A stretch of 17,146 nt of DNA from an uncultured Verrucomicrobiota bacterium (GTDB lineage: Bacteria; Verrucomicrobiota; Kiritimatiellia; CAIVKH01), in NCBI GenBank assembly GCA_937996795.1, contig CALKUH010000065.1, positions 1 through 17,146 of the forward strand, given 5' to 3'. A program made the position numbers and the translations under genes. Every line of letters starts with the position of its first letter. Within the stretch, counting starts at the first letter, position 1. Shown one piece after another: positions 7,069-14,066 of the stretch. Below the pieces are notes generated by a model. That model searched no databases. It was not told the DNA's origin and saw nothing but the letters and a program-made list of their open reading frames with translations.

Positions 7069-8004
7069 TTATTCCAGCGTGTGGATGATGACGCCGGGAT
7101 CGGTCTGGATGACCTTGAGCTGGATCTTTTCGTAAATCTGCTTCAGCTCTTCCGCCGTCAACTGCTCGCGCAACATCGGAATTTCGACCACCGTATCCTG
7201 TTCAAACAGAATGCGCTTCGTGACCTGCTGGTGACCCGGCTTCCCTACCGTCAACACATGGTCGCCTTTGTAGACGTCAAGCCCTTCGATCGGCGTTGAA
7301 CCGATCAGGATGCCATCGAGTTCGACGAGCGCCGGGTCGGCGTCCGTCTTGACCGACAGTTTGATCGTCGGGCGGCTGCGCGCCTGCTCCGCGCGCGCGA
7401 GCAGGGCTTTCTCCAGCGCCGGAACGGCGTCGCCCAGCGCGCGCTCCACAAGCTGGATCACGTCGTCTTCGCCGAGCGAGGTCTGGAGCTGCGTGGTCTG
7501 GCGGAATTGCTGGCGGGCCACGCCGTCCTGCGCGGCGATCACCGACCCGTCCTTCGCGTCGAGCGCCTCCAGCCCGACGCGCACGCTCAACGTGGAGAAC
7601 TCCACCTGCTGCCCGCCCTGGTTGATCATTTGCTTGCCGGGCGACAGGCTGAGGAGCGAGCCGCGCAGCACGACATCGGCGCGCAGCGCCTGCGCCGCCT
7701 GGAGGAACGAGGGCTTCACCGGCGTGCGTTCACCCTGGTCGCGCGGCTGTAGGCGATCCATCTGCGCGAGCAGGTCGCGGCGATCCACAAGGACGAAGTC
7801 CTGCCGGTTGGCGAGCTGCTTGCCCAGCAGGAACACGCCTTTTTCCGCCATCGCGCCCGGCGTAATCGCACCGCCGAGCAGCGCGTCGGAGCGCTGTCCC
7901 GTCTGGTCCTGGAACTCGAGCACCACCGCGCGCAGCGGCGCCTCCGCATGAAGCGAGGTCATCGCGGCGAGGCACAACGTGAGGATCAACCCAAGAGCTT
8001 TCAT
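7069..8004 (-). CDS. Secreted CsgG-like protein with C-terminal PEGA domain
   Basis: A 311-residue exported protein. Its signal peptide is clear (MKALGLILTLCLAAMTSLHA, cleaved after residue 20). Residues about 24-205 look like the CsgG/FlgT/LpoB fold: it opens with RAVVLEFQDQTGQ, has LANRQDFVLVDRRDLLAQM, then ADVVLRGSLLSLSPG, and ends in a long helix that would face the cell envelope. Residues about 212-275 are a PEGA domain (VKTDADPALVELDGILIGSTPIEGLDVYKGDHVLTVGKPG). This is a small beta-sandwich often found on envelope proteins that bind peptidoglycan or surface polymers. There is no lipobox Cys, so it is probably periplasmic and soluble rather than a lipoprotein. GGGAGA (8011-8016) is a good Shine-Dalgarno 6 bp before the ATG. 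It heads the minus-strand pair with rmlD. Its exact role is unknown; envelope assembly is an inference. Confidence 0.75.
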   Translation of the reverse strand: MKALGLILTLCLAAMTSLHAEAPLRAVVLEFQDQTGQRSDALLGGAITPGAMAEKGVFLLGKQLANRQDFVLVDRRDLLAQMDRLQPRDQGERTPVKPSFLQAAQALRADVVLRGSLLSLSPGKQMINQGGQQVEFSTLSVRVGLEALDAKDGSVIAAQDGVARQQFRQTTQLQTSLGEDDVIQLVERALGDAVPALEKALLARAEQARSRPTIKLSVKTDADPALVELDGILIGSTPIEGLDVYKGDHVLTVGKPGHQQVTKRILFEQDTVVEIPMLREQLTAEELKQIYEKIQLKVIQTDPGVIIHTLE

Positions 8005-8109
8005 ATGACATCTCCCATATCGGACAGCCTAGCAGAACACCGCCGCCGTCTCCATGCCGTTCTGTCCATGGGACGCGGGTCGCGCCCCGGATATTCACGC
8101 GTTTTTTAT

Positions 8110-8145
8110 TGCGGGGACGATTCCGTGCGCGGCATCGTTCCCGCA
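8110..8145 (+). repeat. 12-bp inverted repeat abutting the TPR gene start codon
   Basis: The left arm 8110-8121 (TGCGGGGACGAT) and right arm 8134-8145 (ATCGTTCCCGCA) pair at all 12 positions, one of them a G-T wobble, around a 12-nt loop. The last base of the right arm is the A of the ATG at 8145. A T-rich run (gttttttatt) lies just before it. On the opposite strand the hairpin is followed by A's and not T's, so it is not a terminator for the divergent gene. It could be an operator or an mRNA hairpin controlling translation; there is no Shine-Dalgarno in the way. Confidence 0.7.
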
Positions 8146-9323
8146 TGATGCTTCGTCCCCTGTTCCTGCTGGCCCTCGCGCTGGGCGGCGGCCTCTCCGC
8201 GCGCGGCGGCCTCGACGCCGCGCCATGGGCCTACACCGCGCCGCCGCGCCGCCAGGCGCCGGCGTTACCGCAAGGCGAGCCGCTGCCCGGTCAGGCCGCG
8301 AAATACTACACGGAGGCATCGTCCGCCTTCGCGCGCGGGGACGCAGCGGCCGCGGAACCGCTGATCGAAGACGCCCTGCGCCTGATGCCGGGCCACCCGC
8401 TCGTTCAGGGTCTCGCAGCGCGCATCTTCAGCCAGCGCGAGCGCCCAGGGCTCGCGCTCGACCTGTGGAACCAACTGGTCGAGCAGTATCCCGGGAACGG
8501 CACCCTGCTGGCCGAGCGCGCGGCGACGCTGCTGCTGCTGGATCGCCGCGACGACGCGGAGCGCGACATCCGGCGCGCGCTGCACCTGTCGCCCGCGGAC
8601 CTCACGACGCGCTATGTCGCCGCCCTCTGGCACGCGGGACAGGGCAGGCTCGACGACGCGACCGCGATGTTTGCCGTCATGCCCGGCCATCAGGTGCTCG
8701 AATGCGGCGAACGGCTGCTGTACGAACGGCGCGCCACGGAACGCATGCTTACACCCGACGGCTATCGCATCGCCGTGCGCGCGCTGTTGAATCCGGTCGA
8801 AAACGCCGACCTGGAAACGCTGCTGCCGGCCTGCGTGCGCCTGCTGCAGGAACTCAAGCCGCTGATGGAAGCGCAGGCGTGGGGCGATGCGGAGCAGGCG
8901 CTGGTCCGGGTTCGCGCCGCGGGTGCGGGCTATCCGGCGCTGTTCTATGACCTCGCGCTGTGCGGCTACCTGCTGCGCCCCTCGGCCGAACGTCTCGCCC
9001 GCATCGAATCCTTTGTCCTGACCCCGCGCGGCGGGCCGTTCGCCCGCTACTTCATTTACCTCACCCTGCACGCGGGGGACCTCACCACCGCGCAACGCGT
9101 GCAGGAGGCTGCGCTGGCCAACGCACGGGATGAAGAAGCGGTGTTGATTCGCGCCGCGATCGCCGGCGGACAAGGCCGCGTCGATGACGCATGGGCCACG
9201 TTGGAGCAAATTCCACCGGCCCTGCGCCCCGCCACGCGGCCATGGTTTTCACGCAACCTCCCCGCCATACGCGCGTTGCGCGATGATCCGCGTTTTGACG
9301 CGTGGATGGGCGATTCGGGATAA
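8145..9323 (+). CDS. Exported TPR-repeat protein
   Basis: A 392-residue protein with an N-terminal signal peptide (MMLRPLFLLALALGGGLSA; cleavage near residues 19-25) followed by a Pro-rich linker. Residues about 51-155 form three tetratricopeptide-like units (AKYYTEASSAFARGDAAAAEPL; then HPLVQGLAARIFSQRERPGLAL; then LLAERAATLLLLDRRDDAERD). The remainder (about 155-380) continues as helical repeats with weaker consensus, such as YFIYLTLHAGDLTTAQRVQEAAL. Such solenoids hold protein partners; no catalytic motif is visible. ATG at 8145 was chosen over 8148 and over an in-frame TTG at 8109 because it puts the signal sequence at the very N-terminus; no Shine-Dalgarno is present. It is divergent from the CsgG/PEGA gene, from which it is separated by 140 bp, so the two may share a control region. 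The function is unknown; a scaffold role in the periplasm is inferred. Confidence 0.75.
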   Translation: MMLRPLFLLALALGGGLSARGGLDAAPWAYTAPPRRQAPALPQGEPLPGQAAKYYTEASSAFARGDAAAAEPLIEDALRLMPGHPLVQGLAARIFSQRERPGLALDLWNQLVEQYPGNGTLLAERAATLLLLDRRDDAERDIRRALHLSPADLTTRYVAALWHAGQGRLDDATAMFAVMPGHQVLECGERLLYERRATERMLTPDGYRIAVRALLNPVENADLETLLPACVRLLQELKPLMEAQAWGDAEQALVRVRAAGAGYPALFYDLALCGYLLRPSAERLARIESFVLTPRGGPFARYFIYLTLHAGDLTTAQRVQEAALANARDEEAVLIRAAIAGGQGRVDDAWATLEQIPPALRPATRPWFSRNLPAIRALRDDPRFDAWMGDSG

Positions 9324-9351
9324 ATTGCCGCGCGCATCGGCTCATTCGCCA

Positions 9352-9380
9352 TTGATTCGCAACGGGTTGGCGCACATACT
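9352..9380 (+). promoter_or_regulatory. Candidate sigma-70 promoter of the LacI-family gene
   Basis: TTGATT (9352-9357) and CATACT (9375-9380) are 17 bp apart and match the consensus at 4 of 6 positions each. A 15-bp palindrome, GCGCA-catac-TGCGC (9370-9384), overlaps the -10 box and could be an operator for self-repression. The RBS AAAGGA (9392-9397) follows. Confidence 0.4.
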
Positions 9381-9404
9381 GCGCTTAAGTAAAAGGATTT
9401 ATCC

Positions 9405-10427
9405 ATGGCCCGTACGACGATCAAAGACATTGCCCGCGAATGTGGCGTGTCATTGAGCACGGTATCCCTCGTTCTCAACAACAACCCGCGCATCAGTCCG
9501 TCGACGCGCGAGAAGGTGTTGCAGGCCGTCGATCGCCACCAGTATCAGCCGAATGCATTCGCGCGCAGCCTGGCCTCCCGCTCAAGCCATGTGTTGAGCG
9601 TCGTCGTCCCGGATTTGAACCACGTGTTCGCGGACACCTATTTCGGCGAAATCGTCAGCGGCATCTACGACCGCGCCTCGGAGCTCGGCTACAAGGTCCT
9701 GCTGGATGTCGCGAACCAGCGGTTTGTGTCGACGGGCGAGTATTTGAACATCCTGAAGTCGAAGCGTGTGGACGCGGCGCTCTTCATCGGCTCCTCGGTG
9801 CACGACACCTATTTGCACCAGGTCGAGGAGGAAAAACTCCCGATGGTGCTCGTGAATCACTACCTGCCCGGCCGCAAGATGAGCTACATCGCGGCGGACT
9901 ACGCCGCCACCGCGCGCGTCGCGGCGGAGCATTTGCTCGGCCTCGGGCATCGCTGCATCGGATATCTCAGCGGCACGAACACCTACACCGCGCTGGACCT
10001 GCGCGAGCATTTTATCTCGGCCTGCACCTCCAACGGGCTGCGCGCGGAGGATGTGCCGTGGGCCGACGGCTGGTTCACCGAACAGGGTGGCTACGAGGCC
10101 GCCCACTGGCTGTTGGATCGCCATCCGAAGATGACCGCGCTCATGGGCGGCAACGACAAGATGGCCATCGGCGCGATGCGCTGCCTGAAGGAGCGCAAAC
10201 TGCGCGTGCCGGAGGACATCTCGGTCGTCGGCGTCGATGACGCGCCCGCCGCGGCGTTCACCAATCCCGGCCTGACCACCGTGCGGCACGATCTCTTCCT
10301 CATCGGCAGCATGGCCGTCGATTCAGCGCTCGCGCTGTTCAAGGGTGAAGCCCAACTCATCGAGAAGACGCTGCCGATCCAACTGGTCGTGCGCGAGTCC
10401 ACCGGCCCCGCCGCCGCGCGCGGCTGA
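9405..10427 (+). CDS. LacI-family transcriptional regulator
   Basis: A 340-residue sugar-responsive repressor of the LacI/GalR family. The N-terminal helix-turn-helix is typical (TIKDIARECGVSLSTVSLVLNNN, residues 5-27), with the hinge helix around residues 47-58 (YQPNAFARSLAS). Residues 63-335 are the periplasmic-binding-protein-like effector domain, with VVVPDLNHVFADTYFGEIVSG, the GLGHRCIGYLSG segment, and ISVVGVDDAPAAAFTNPGLTTVRHD near the end. The start is the ATG at 9405, with AAAGGA 7 bp upstream. It lies 14 bp before the NYN-domain gene and is probably cotranscribed with it. LacI regulators usually sit next to the sugar genes they control; here the only carbohydrate genes in the window are glgX and the amylase, both several kb away, so the target and effector are unknown. 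Autoregulation through the palindrome over its promoter is possible. Confidence 0.93.
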   Translation: MARTTIKDIARECGVSLSTVSLVLNNNPRISPSTREKVLQAVDRHQYQPNAFARSLASRSSHVLSVVVPDLNHVFADTYFGEIVSGIYDRASELGYKVLLDVANQRFVSTGEYLNILKSKRVDAALFIGSSVHDTYLHQVEEEKLPMVLVNHYLPGRKMSYIAADYAATARVAAEHLLGLGHRCIGYLSGTNTYTALDLREHFISACTSNGLRAEDVPWADGWFTEQGGYEAAHWLLDRHPKMTALMGGNDKMAIGAMRCLKERKLRVPEDISVVGVDDAPAAAFTNPGLTTVRHDLFLIGSMAVDSALALFKGEAQLIEKTLPIQLVVRESTGPAAARG

Positions 10428-10441
10428 TCCACCGGCGCCCC

Positions 10442-10909
10442 ATGCCGCGCCGCCTCATCATTGACGGCTACAGCCTGCTGTACCGCGATGATTCGCTAGC
10501 CCGCCTGCGCCCGGACAACATGCGGCTGGCGCGCGAGCAGTTGATCCGCAAAATCGACCGCCTGTCCGACGCGCTGGCCCCCGTGGTGGAACTGGTTTTC
10601 GATGGCCGGGCCAGCAGCCGCGAACGCATCGACACCGGCCACCTGCAAATCATCTATTCGCCGGGCGACAAGACGGCGGACACCGTCATCGAACAAATGG
10701 TGCACACCGATGCCGCGCCCGCGGACGTTTGCGTTGTGACCTCCGACCGGCTGGAGTGCGACACCGTTTCCGCCGCCGGCGCCCAGGTCATGTCGTGCCT
10801 CTCGTTTCTCGAATGGCTGGACCGCTTGGGGCGCGAGGTCGTGCGGCATCAGAAAAAATCGGCGCCCTCCCGACGCTTCACGCTGGGCGACATGTTTCCC
10901 GAGAAGTAG
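10442..10909 (+). CDS. NYN-domain (YacP-like) predicted ribonuclease
   Basis: A 155-residue protein with the PIN-like NYN fold of the YacP/Rae1 type, a family of metal-dependent RNases. Acidic residues expected in the active site are seen in IIDGYSLL (D8), in ELVFDGRAS (near residue 54), in GDKTADTVIEQMV (near 78-83) and in VVTSDRLECD (near 100-106). The first Asp is followed by Gly-Tyr-Ser where YacP proteins usually have Gly-Tyr-Asn. The last 25 residues are basic (RHQKKSAPSRR) and may contact RNA. The ATG lies 14 bp after the LacI-family stop, without a clear Shine-Dalgarno. Its TAG stop falls inside an inverted-repeat element. In Bacillus, Rae1 cleaves mRNA on the ribosome; whether this protein does so is unknown. 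Confidence 0.8.
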   Translation: MPRRLIIDGYSLLYRDDSLARLRPDNMRLAREQLIRKIDRLSDALAPVVELVFDGRASSRERIDTGHLQIIYSPGDKTADTVIEQMVHTDAAPADVCVVTSDRLECDTVSAAGAQVMSCLSFLEWLDRLGREVVRHQKKSAPSRRFTLGDMFPEK

Positions 10910-10979
10910 GGCGCCCCGCGGCGGCTTCCTCCTTCGCGCGGCGCTTCGACGGATACATGGGCCAAGCCGCCCTACCCGC
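10906..10979. repeat. Intergenic dyad element covering the NYN gene stop codon
   Basis: Two nested inverted repeats are visible: GTAGGGCG (10906-10913) with CGCCCTAC (10968-10975), and GGCGGCTT (10920-10927) with AAGCCGCC (10964-10971). The arms overlap on the right side, so only one pairing can form at a time. The TAG in the first arm is the stop codon of the preceding gene. GCCCTACCCGC (10969-10979) recurs exactly at 13437-13447. This has the look of an interspersed REP-like intergenic element. Confidence 0.45.
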
Positions 10980-10987
10980 ATTAACGA

Positions 10988-11016
10988 ACAAGGGCCCGGG
11001 AAACCCGGGCCCTTGT
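10988..11016. terminator. Perfect 13-bp hairpin between convergent genes
   Basis: ACAAGGGCCCGGG (10988-11000) and CCCGGGCCCTTGT (11004-11016) form a perfect 13-bp stem with an AAA loop. It sits 22 bp beyond the PEP-CTERM stop and 78 bp beyond the NYN-gene stop, where two genes converge. No long T run follows on either strand (TCGTTAA on the minus side), so it is a strong hairpin with a weak tail. It most likely ends the PEP-CTERM transcript and may act in both directions. Confidence 0.75.
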
Positions 11017-11038
11017 CGAGAATCTGCTGGAGCGCCGA

Positions 11039-11794
11039 TTACTTCTGCATCCGGCGGCGCGCCGCGACCAAGCCCAGCGCACCGACCAAGCCGAGGACGA
11101 TCGTCGACGGCTCGGGAACGATGGCGAGGTTGTTGACGAAGAGATTGTTGCGGTCGTCGCCGGCATCCGTGCCGAACACATAGAGGCCGAAGCCATCAAT
11201 GCCCGTGCCACCGTTGGCGTACGACTGGTTGAACACATCGCTGCCGCGCGTGAGCGTAACGTCGTAGGTGCCCGCGCCCGTCGCCGTGACGCTCAACTCA
11301 AAGATCGACGTCTGGCTGTAGCTCCAGCCCAGATCGACGCCGTTCACCGTGTAAAGGTCGCTGCCGACGTTGAAGTTCCAGACGCCCGTGCCGCCAACGT
11401 CGAGATCGATGCCCTTGTTGCCGTTGCGGAAGGCAATCGCGAGATCGATGAGGAACGTCTGGCCGACCGTCAACGCACCGCCATCGAAGGTGCGATCCGC
11501 GTTGATGCCATTCGCGCCCGCCGGGTTGCCGAAGAAGCCCCACGCCTCGCCACCCGCGCCAGACGGATCGTTGATATCACCGAAGCCCTGGCCGACCGCG
11601 TCACCGATAAAGCCGCCACCCGTGCCCTGCACAGCGAGCGACCACGCATTGAAGCCCGAGCCGCCGTTATCGCCATTTTGGAGGCCGTCGTTATACACCG
11701 CGTCGGCCGCCGTGTCGGTGCCGAGATTCGCCGCGAATGCACTGGAGGCCGCGAGCGCAGCGGCCGTCAAAACGCCGAGGAAACGTGACTTCAT
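11039..11794 (-). CDS. PEP-CTERM sorting-signal secreted protein
   Basis: A 251-residue exported protein. It has a signal peptide (MKSRFLGVLTAAALAASSAFA, cleaved after residue 21) and the complete PEP-CTERM tail at residues 226-251: VPEPSTI, then a hydrophobic helix LGLVGALGLVAA, then RRRMQK. Such tails are recognised by exosortase, which cuts and delivers the protein to the surface or extracellular matrix; no exosortase gene is in the window. The body is Gly/Asn/Asp-rich (NGDNGGSGFNAW, GGGFIGDAVGQG) and probably a beta-rich surface domain, with alternating strands such as TYDVTLTRGSDVF. The ATG at 11794 was chosen because GGGAGA lies upstream at good distance and the signal peptide then starts cleanly; an ORF start at 11821 would add nine residues before it. 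It has its own promoter and terminator, so it is a single-gene unit. The function is unknown. Confidence 0.88.
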   Translation of the reverse strand: MKSRFLGVLTAAALAASSAFAANLGTDTAADAVYNDGLQNGDNGGSGFNAWSLAVQGTGGGFIGDAVGQGFGDINDPSGAGGEAWGFFGNPAGANGINADRTFDGGALTVGQTFLIDLAIAFRNGNKGIDLDVGGTGVWNFNVGSDLYTVNGVDLGWSYSQTSIFELSVTATGAGTYDVTLTRGSDVFNQSYANGGTGIDGFGLYVFGTDAGDDRNNLFVNNLAIVPEPSTIVLGLVGALGLVAARRRMQK

Positions 11795-11831
11795 GATAAC
11801 TTCTCCCAATTCAAAGCCCAACCTTGTTGAA

Positions 11832-11861
11832 ATAATTAGCTAACCCCCAAAACCATGTAAA
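11832..11861 (-). promoter_or_regulatory. Promoter of the PEP-CTERM gene
   Basis: On the minus strand TTTACA (11861-11856) matches the -35 consensus at 5 of 6 positions. AATTAT (11837-11832) lies 18 bp downstream and matches the -10 at 4 of 6. The surrounding 11820-11885 is strikingly AT-rich for this genome. The start site would lie near 11825, about 30 bp before the ATG, with a GGGAGA ribosome site in between. Confidence 0.5.
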
Positions 11862-11889
11862 GCCTTTTTCCTTCAATTTTTTCTTAATT

Positions 11890-12933
11890 TCACAAGCCTC
11901 CCGCCGGCGGGGGCAACGAAGCCAGAGATACGCCTTCCCGCTTCTCGATCACGGCGGCGATTTTGGGCACATAGAGGCGGGTTTCGAGCGGCAGTCGATC
12001 CGCGATGGCGTCAAAGGAGACCGCATTTTGCTGGCTTAACAAGCGGCCCACGCGGCCCTCCCCCGCGTTGTATCCCGCGAGGGCCAGGGGCCAGGAATTA
12101 AAGCGCCGGTGGAGAAAGCGCAGGTACGAAGCGGCGGCACGGGCGCTCTTGAATGGATCCAGCCGCTCGTCGGGACGTTCCGGACTCATGCCGAAACGTT
12201 TCGCCGTGGCCGGCATGAACTGGAAGAGGCCCACGGCACCCACCGGGCTGCGGGCCTTGGGATCGAAGCTGGATTCGACTTCCGCCAGCCAAACCAGGGC
12301 CTCGGGCAGCCCCTCCTCCCGGAAAATGGCTTTGACCCGTGGCGCGAGCTCGGTGGCGCGCGCGGGGGCGGGTCGCGCCGCGAGTTTCCGCTTCCATGTC
12401 TCCGCCGACTGCGCCGCCCGTTCGGCTTTCGCCCGCGCCGACGGAGAGGCGGGCGGCGGTTTGGGCGGAATACGCAGCGGCGCGGCGGGGGTCTTCGCGG
12501 GCGGCGCGGGTCGATGCGGAAGCTCGGGCACGGCGGACACCGCCTCCTCCGCCACGTCGATATAGTCCAGTTGCTGGCGCAGCCAACTGGCATACGGCCC
12601 CGCCGCGGGCCACTGGTCGAGCCAGGCCAGCGTGGCTTCCAGTTCCGGCTTCATCCACGCCAGCTCCTCGATGCTGCCTCCCTCAAGGACGCTCTCGACC
12701 TGCTGCGCGAAGCGCGTGAGTTCATCAAGACGAGGAATGCGGGCCAGCGCATCGCGATCCACCTGCAACCCGTGCGCGTCGAGCTGCTGGTCCACGAGGT
12801 CGAGCCCCTGCTGCCACAGCGCATCCACCTGCAGTTCCTGCGCCTTCGCCACGGACAGGCCGGCGCAATTGGCAAGCAGCGCAAGGCAAACGGTCCACCG
12901 GTTCATCCGCTGTATGTGTTGAGAAATCACCAT
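11890..12933 (-). CDS. Lytic murein transglycosylase (SLT domain, GH23)
   Basis: This exported enzyme would cleave the MurNAc-GlcNAc bond of peptidoglycan with formation of 1,6-anhydro ends. The C-terminal SLT domain (about residues 195-335) has the catalytic Glu in LAEVESSFDP (E220), then SPVGAVGLFQFMPATA (229-244) and the AGYNAGEG motif (286-293), in the order of the MltD/Slt families. A signal peptide lies at about residues 10-31 (NRWTVCLALLANCAGLSVAKA). Residues 33-130 are helical and unrecognised. Residues 138-165 are a Pro/Ala-rich linker (HRPAPPAKTPAAPLRIPPKPP). The ATG at 12933 overlaps the yraN stop by 7 bp; ATG at 12906 (MNRWTV) gives a more standard signal peptide and is equally possible. 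No Shine-Dalgarno is seen for either. It is the last gene of the rplS cluster. No lipobox is convincing. Confidence 0.88.
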   Translation of the reverse strand: MVISQHIQRMNRWTVCLALLANCAGLSVAKAQELQVDALWQQGLDLVDQQLDAHGLQVDRDALARIPRLDELTRFAQQVESVLEGGSIEELAWMKPELEATLAWLDQWPAAGPYASWLRQQLDYIDVAEEAVSAVPELPHRPAPPAKTPAAPLRIPPKPPPASPSARAKAERAAQSAETWKRKLAARPAPARATELAPRVKAIFREEGLPEALVWLAEVESSFDPKARSPVGAVGLFQFMPATAKRFGMSPERPDERLDPFKSARAAASYLRFLHRRFNSWPLALAGYNAGEGRVGRLLSQQNAVSFDAIADRLPLETRLYVPKIAAVIEKREGVSLASLPPPAGGL

Positions 12934-13358
12934 GGCAGTCGATAGCGGGCGCTGAGCGGGAAGGCGTTCTCGATGTGTTCGATGCGCGGCGCCGGCCCAT
13001 CCGGAACGCCGATCACTTCGACGACATCGAAGCGGATGTATTCAGGTTTTTCGCGCAAATCCATCAGGTAGCGCACCGCGGCGCGCGAAAGTTTCTCGCG
13101 CTTCGCCCGGTCCACCGCGGCCACCGGCCGGCCAAACGCCTCGCTCGCGCGCGTCTTCACCTCGACAAACACCATCACTGATTTCGCGCGCATCACGAGA
13201 TCGAGTTCGTCGCGCCCCACGCGCACACGGCGGCCCACGACGGCATACCCTTGCTTCCCGAGGAACCGCTCCGCCTGCGCCTCGCCCCAGCGGCCGGAGG
13301 CCAGATGCGCGGGTTCGGCCGGAGCGCGCAGTTTTTTGAATAAAGCGCCGAGATGCAT
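12927..13358 (-). CDS. yraN: YraN family (UPF0102) endonuclease-like protein
   Basis: A 143-residue protein of the UPF0102/YraN family, which has a restriction-endonuclease-like fold of unproven function. The family signature is clear: GEAQAERFLGKQGYAVVGRRVR (residues 25-46), GRDELDLVM with the metal-site acids D50/E51 and D53, and VFVEVKTR with E66 and K68. The usual length is 110-130 aa; here an extra N-terminal stretch of about 20 residues (MHLGALFKKLRAPAEP) is present. It follows rnhB by 81 bp and overlaps the transglycosylase start. The order rplS-rnhB-yraN is common in many bacteria, which supports the call. Confidence 0.9.
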   Translation of the reverse strand: MHLGALFKKLRAPAEPAHLASGRWGEAQAERFLGKQGYAVVGRRVRVGRDELDLVMRAKSVMVFVEVKTRASEAFGRPVAAVDRAKREKLSRAAVRYLMDLREKPEYIRFDVVEVIGVPDGPAPRIEHIENAFPLSARYRLPW

Positions 13359-13409
13359 GCGCGATTGTGGGCGTGTGGGGGCGCAAGTTCCAAGCGAGAA
13401 GTTAAAGGC

Positions 13410-13447
13410 AGGGCGCGTTGGCTCACCGCGCCGGATGCCCTACCCGC
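13410..13447. repeat. Intergenic dyad element covering the rnhB stop codon
   Basis: Between yraN and rnhB lie GGCGCG and CGCGCC arms (13411-13416, 13426-13431) around TTGGCTCAC. Flanking AGGGC/GCCCT arms (13410-13414, 13437-13441) extend the symmetry. The TAG stop of rnhB (minus strand, 13442-13440) is inside it. GCCCTACCCGC (13437-13447) is identical to 10969-10979, and the other copy likewise carries the stop codon of its gene. This suggests a second copy of the same REP-like element. Confidence 0.4.
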
Positions 13448-14066
13448 CGGCTGCGGAGCGAACCGGCGCGAAGGAGCGGCGATGAACAGGTGTCGCGCCC
13501 AGCCGGCGCAGCGCGTCGAGGTGGGCGGCGGTGCCATAGCCTTTGTGTTGCGCGAGGCCGTAGCCGGGATAGCGCTCGTCGAGTTCGAGCATCAAGCGGT
13601 CGCGCGTCACCTTGGCGATGACGCTGGCCGCGGCGATCAGCAGGCTGGAGGCGTCGCCCTTGACGATGGCCTGCGAGGGATACGGCAGGCCGGGCACGGG
13701 ACGTCCATCCACCAGGATCAACGCCACCTCGCGCCGCAACGCCTCCACCGCGCGACGCATGGCGAGATGGGTGGCGCGCAGGATGTTGAGCGTGTCAATT
13801 TCCTCCACCTCGGCGCGGCCCACGCCGAAGGCGATGGAGGGATCGGAGGTGAGCAGCGCGAAAAAGGCCTCGCGCCGGGGTTCGGTCAATTGCTTGGAAT
13901 CCGTCAATCCGGCGAAGCGGCGGGTTTCCTCCGCTTCGAGGAGTTCGCGCGGCATTGAAACGGCGGCGGCGACGACGGGACCCGCGAGGGGGCCCCGGCC
14001 GGCTTCATCCACGCCGGCGAGAATCAGGTGTCCGAGGGACCAGGCTGTCCGCTCATGCCGTAGCAT
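13440..14066 (-). CDS. rnhB: Ribonuclease HII
   Basis: This enzyme removes RNA from RNA/DNA hybrids and single ribonucleotides misincorporated in DNA. The 208-residue product has the family's four metal-binding acids: D20 and E21 in AGVDEAGRGPLAGPVV, D120 in LILVDGRPV, and D138 in IVKGDAS. The motif AAASVIAKVTRDRLM follows at 146-160. The start is the ATG at 14066 (MLRHERTAWSLG), which overlaps the end of rplS by 14 bp and gives the normal family length. An in-frame start at 14135 would add a basic 23-residue leader that overlaps rplS even more, so it was not used. It is cotranscribed with rplS and is separated from yraN by an inverted-repeat element that includes its TAG stop. Confidence 0.93.
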   Translation of the reverse strand: MLRHERTAWSLGHLILAGVDEAGRGPLAGPVVAAAVSMPRELLEAEETRRFAGLTDSKQLTEPRREAFFALLTSDPSIAFGVGRAEVEEIDTLNILRATHLAMRRAVEALRREVALILVDGRPVPGLPYPSQAIVKGDASSLLIAAASVIAKVTRDRLMLELDERYPGYGLAQHKGYGTAAHLDALRRLGATPVHRRSFAPVRSAAGG

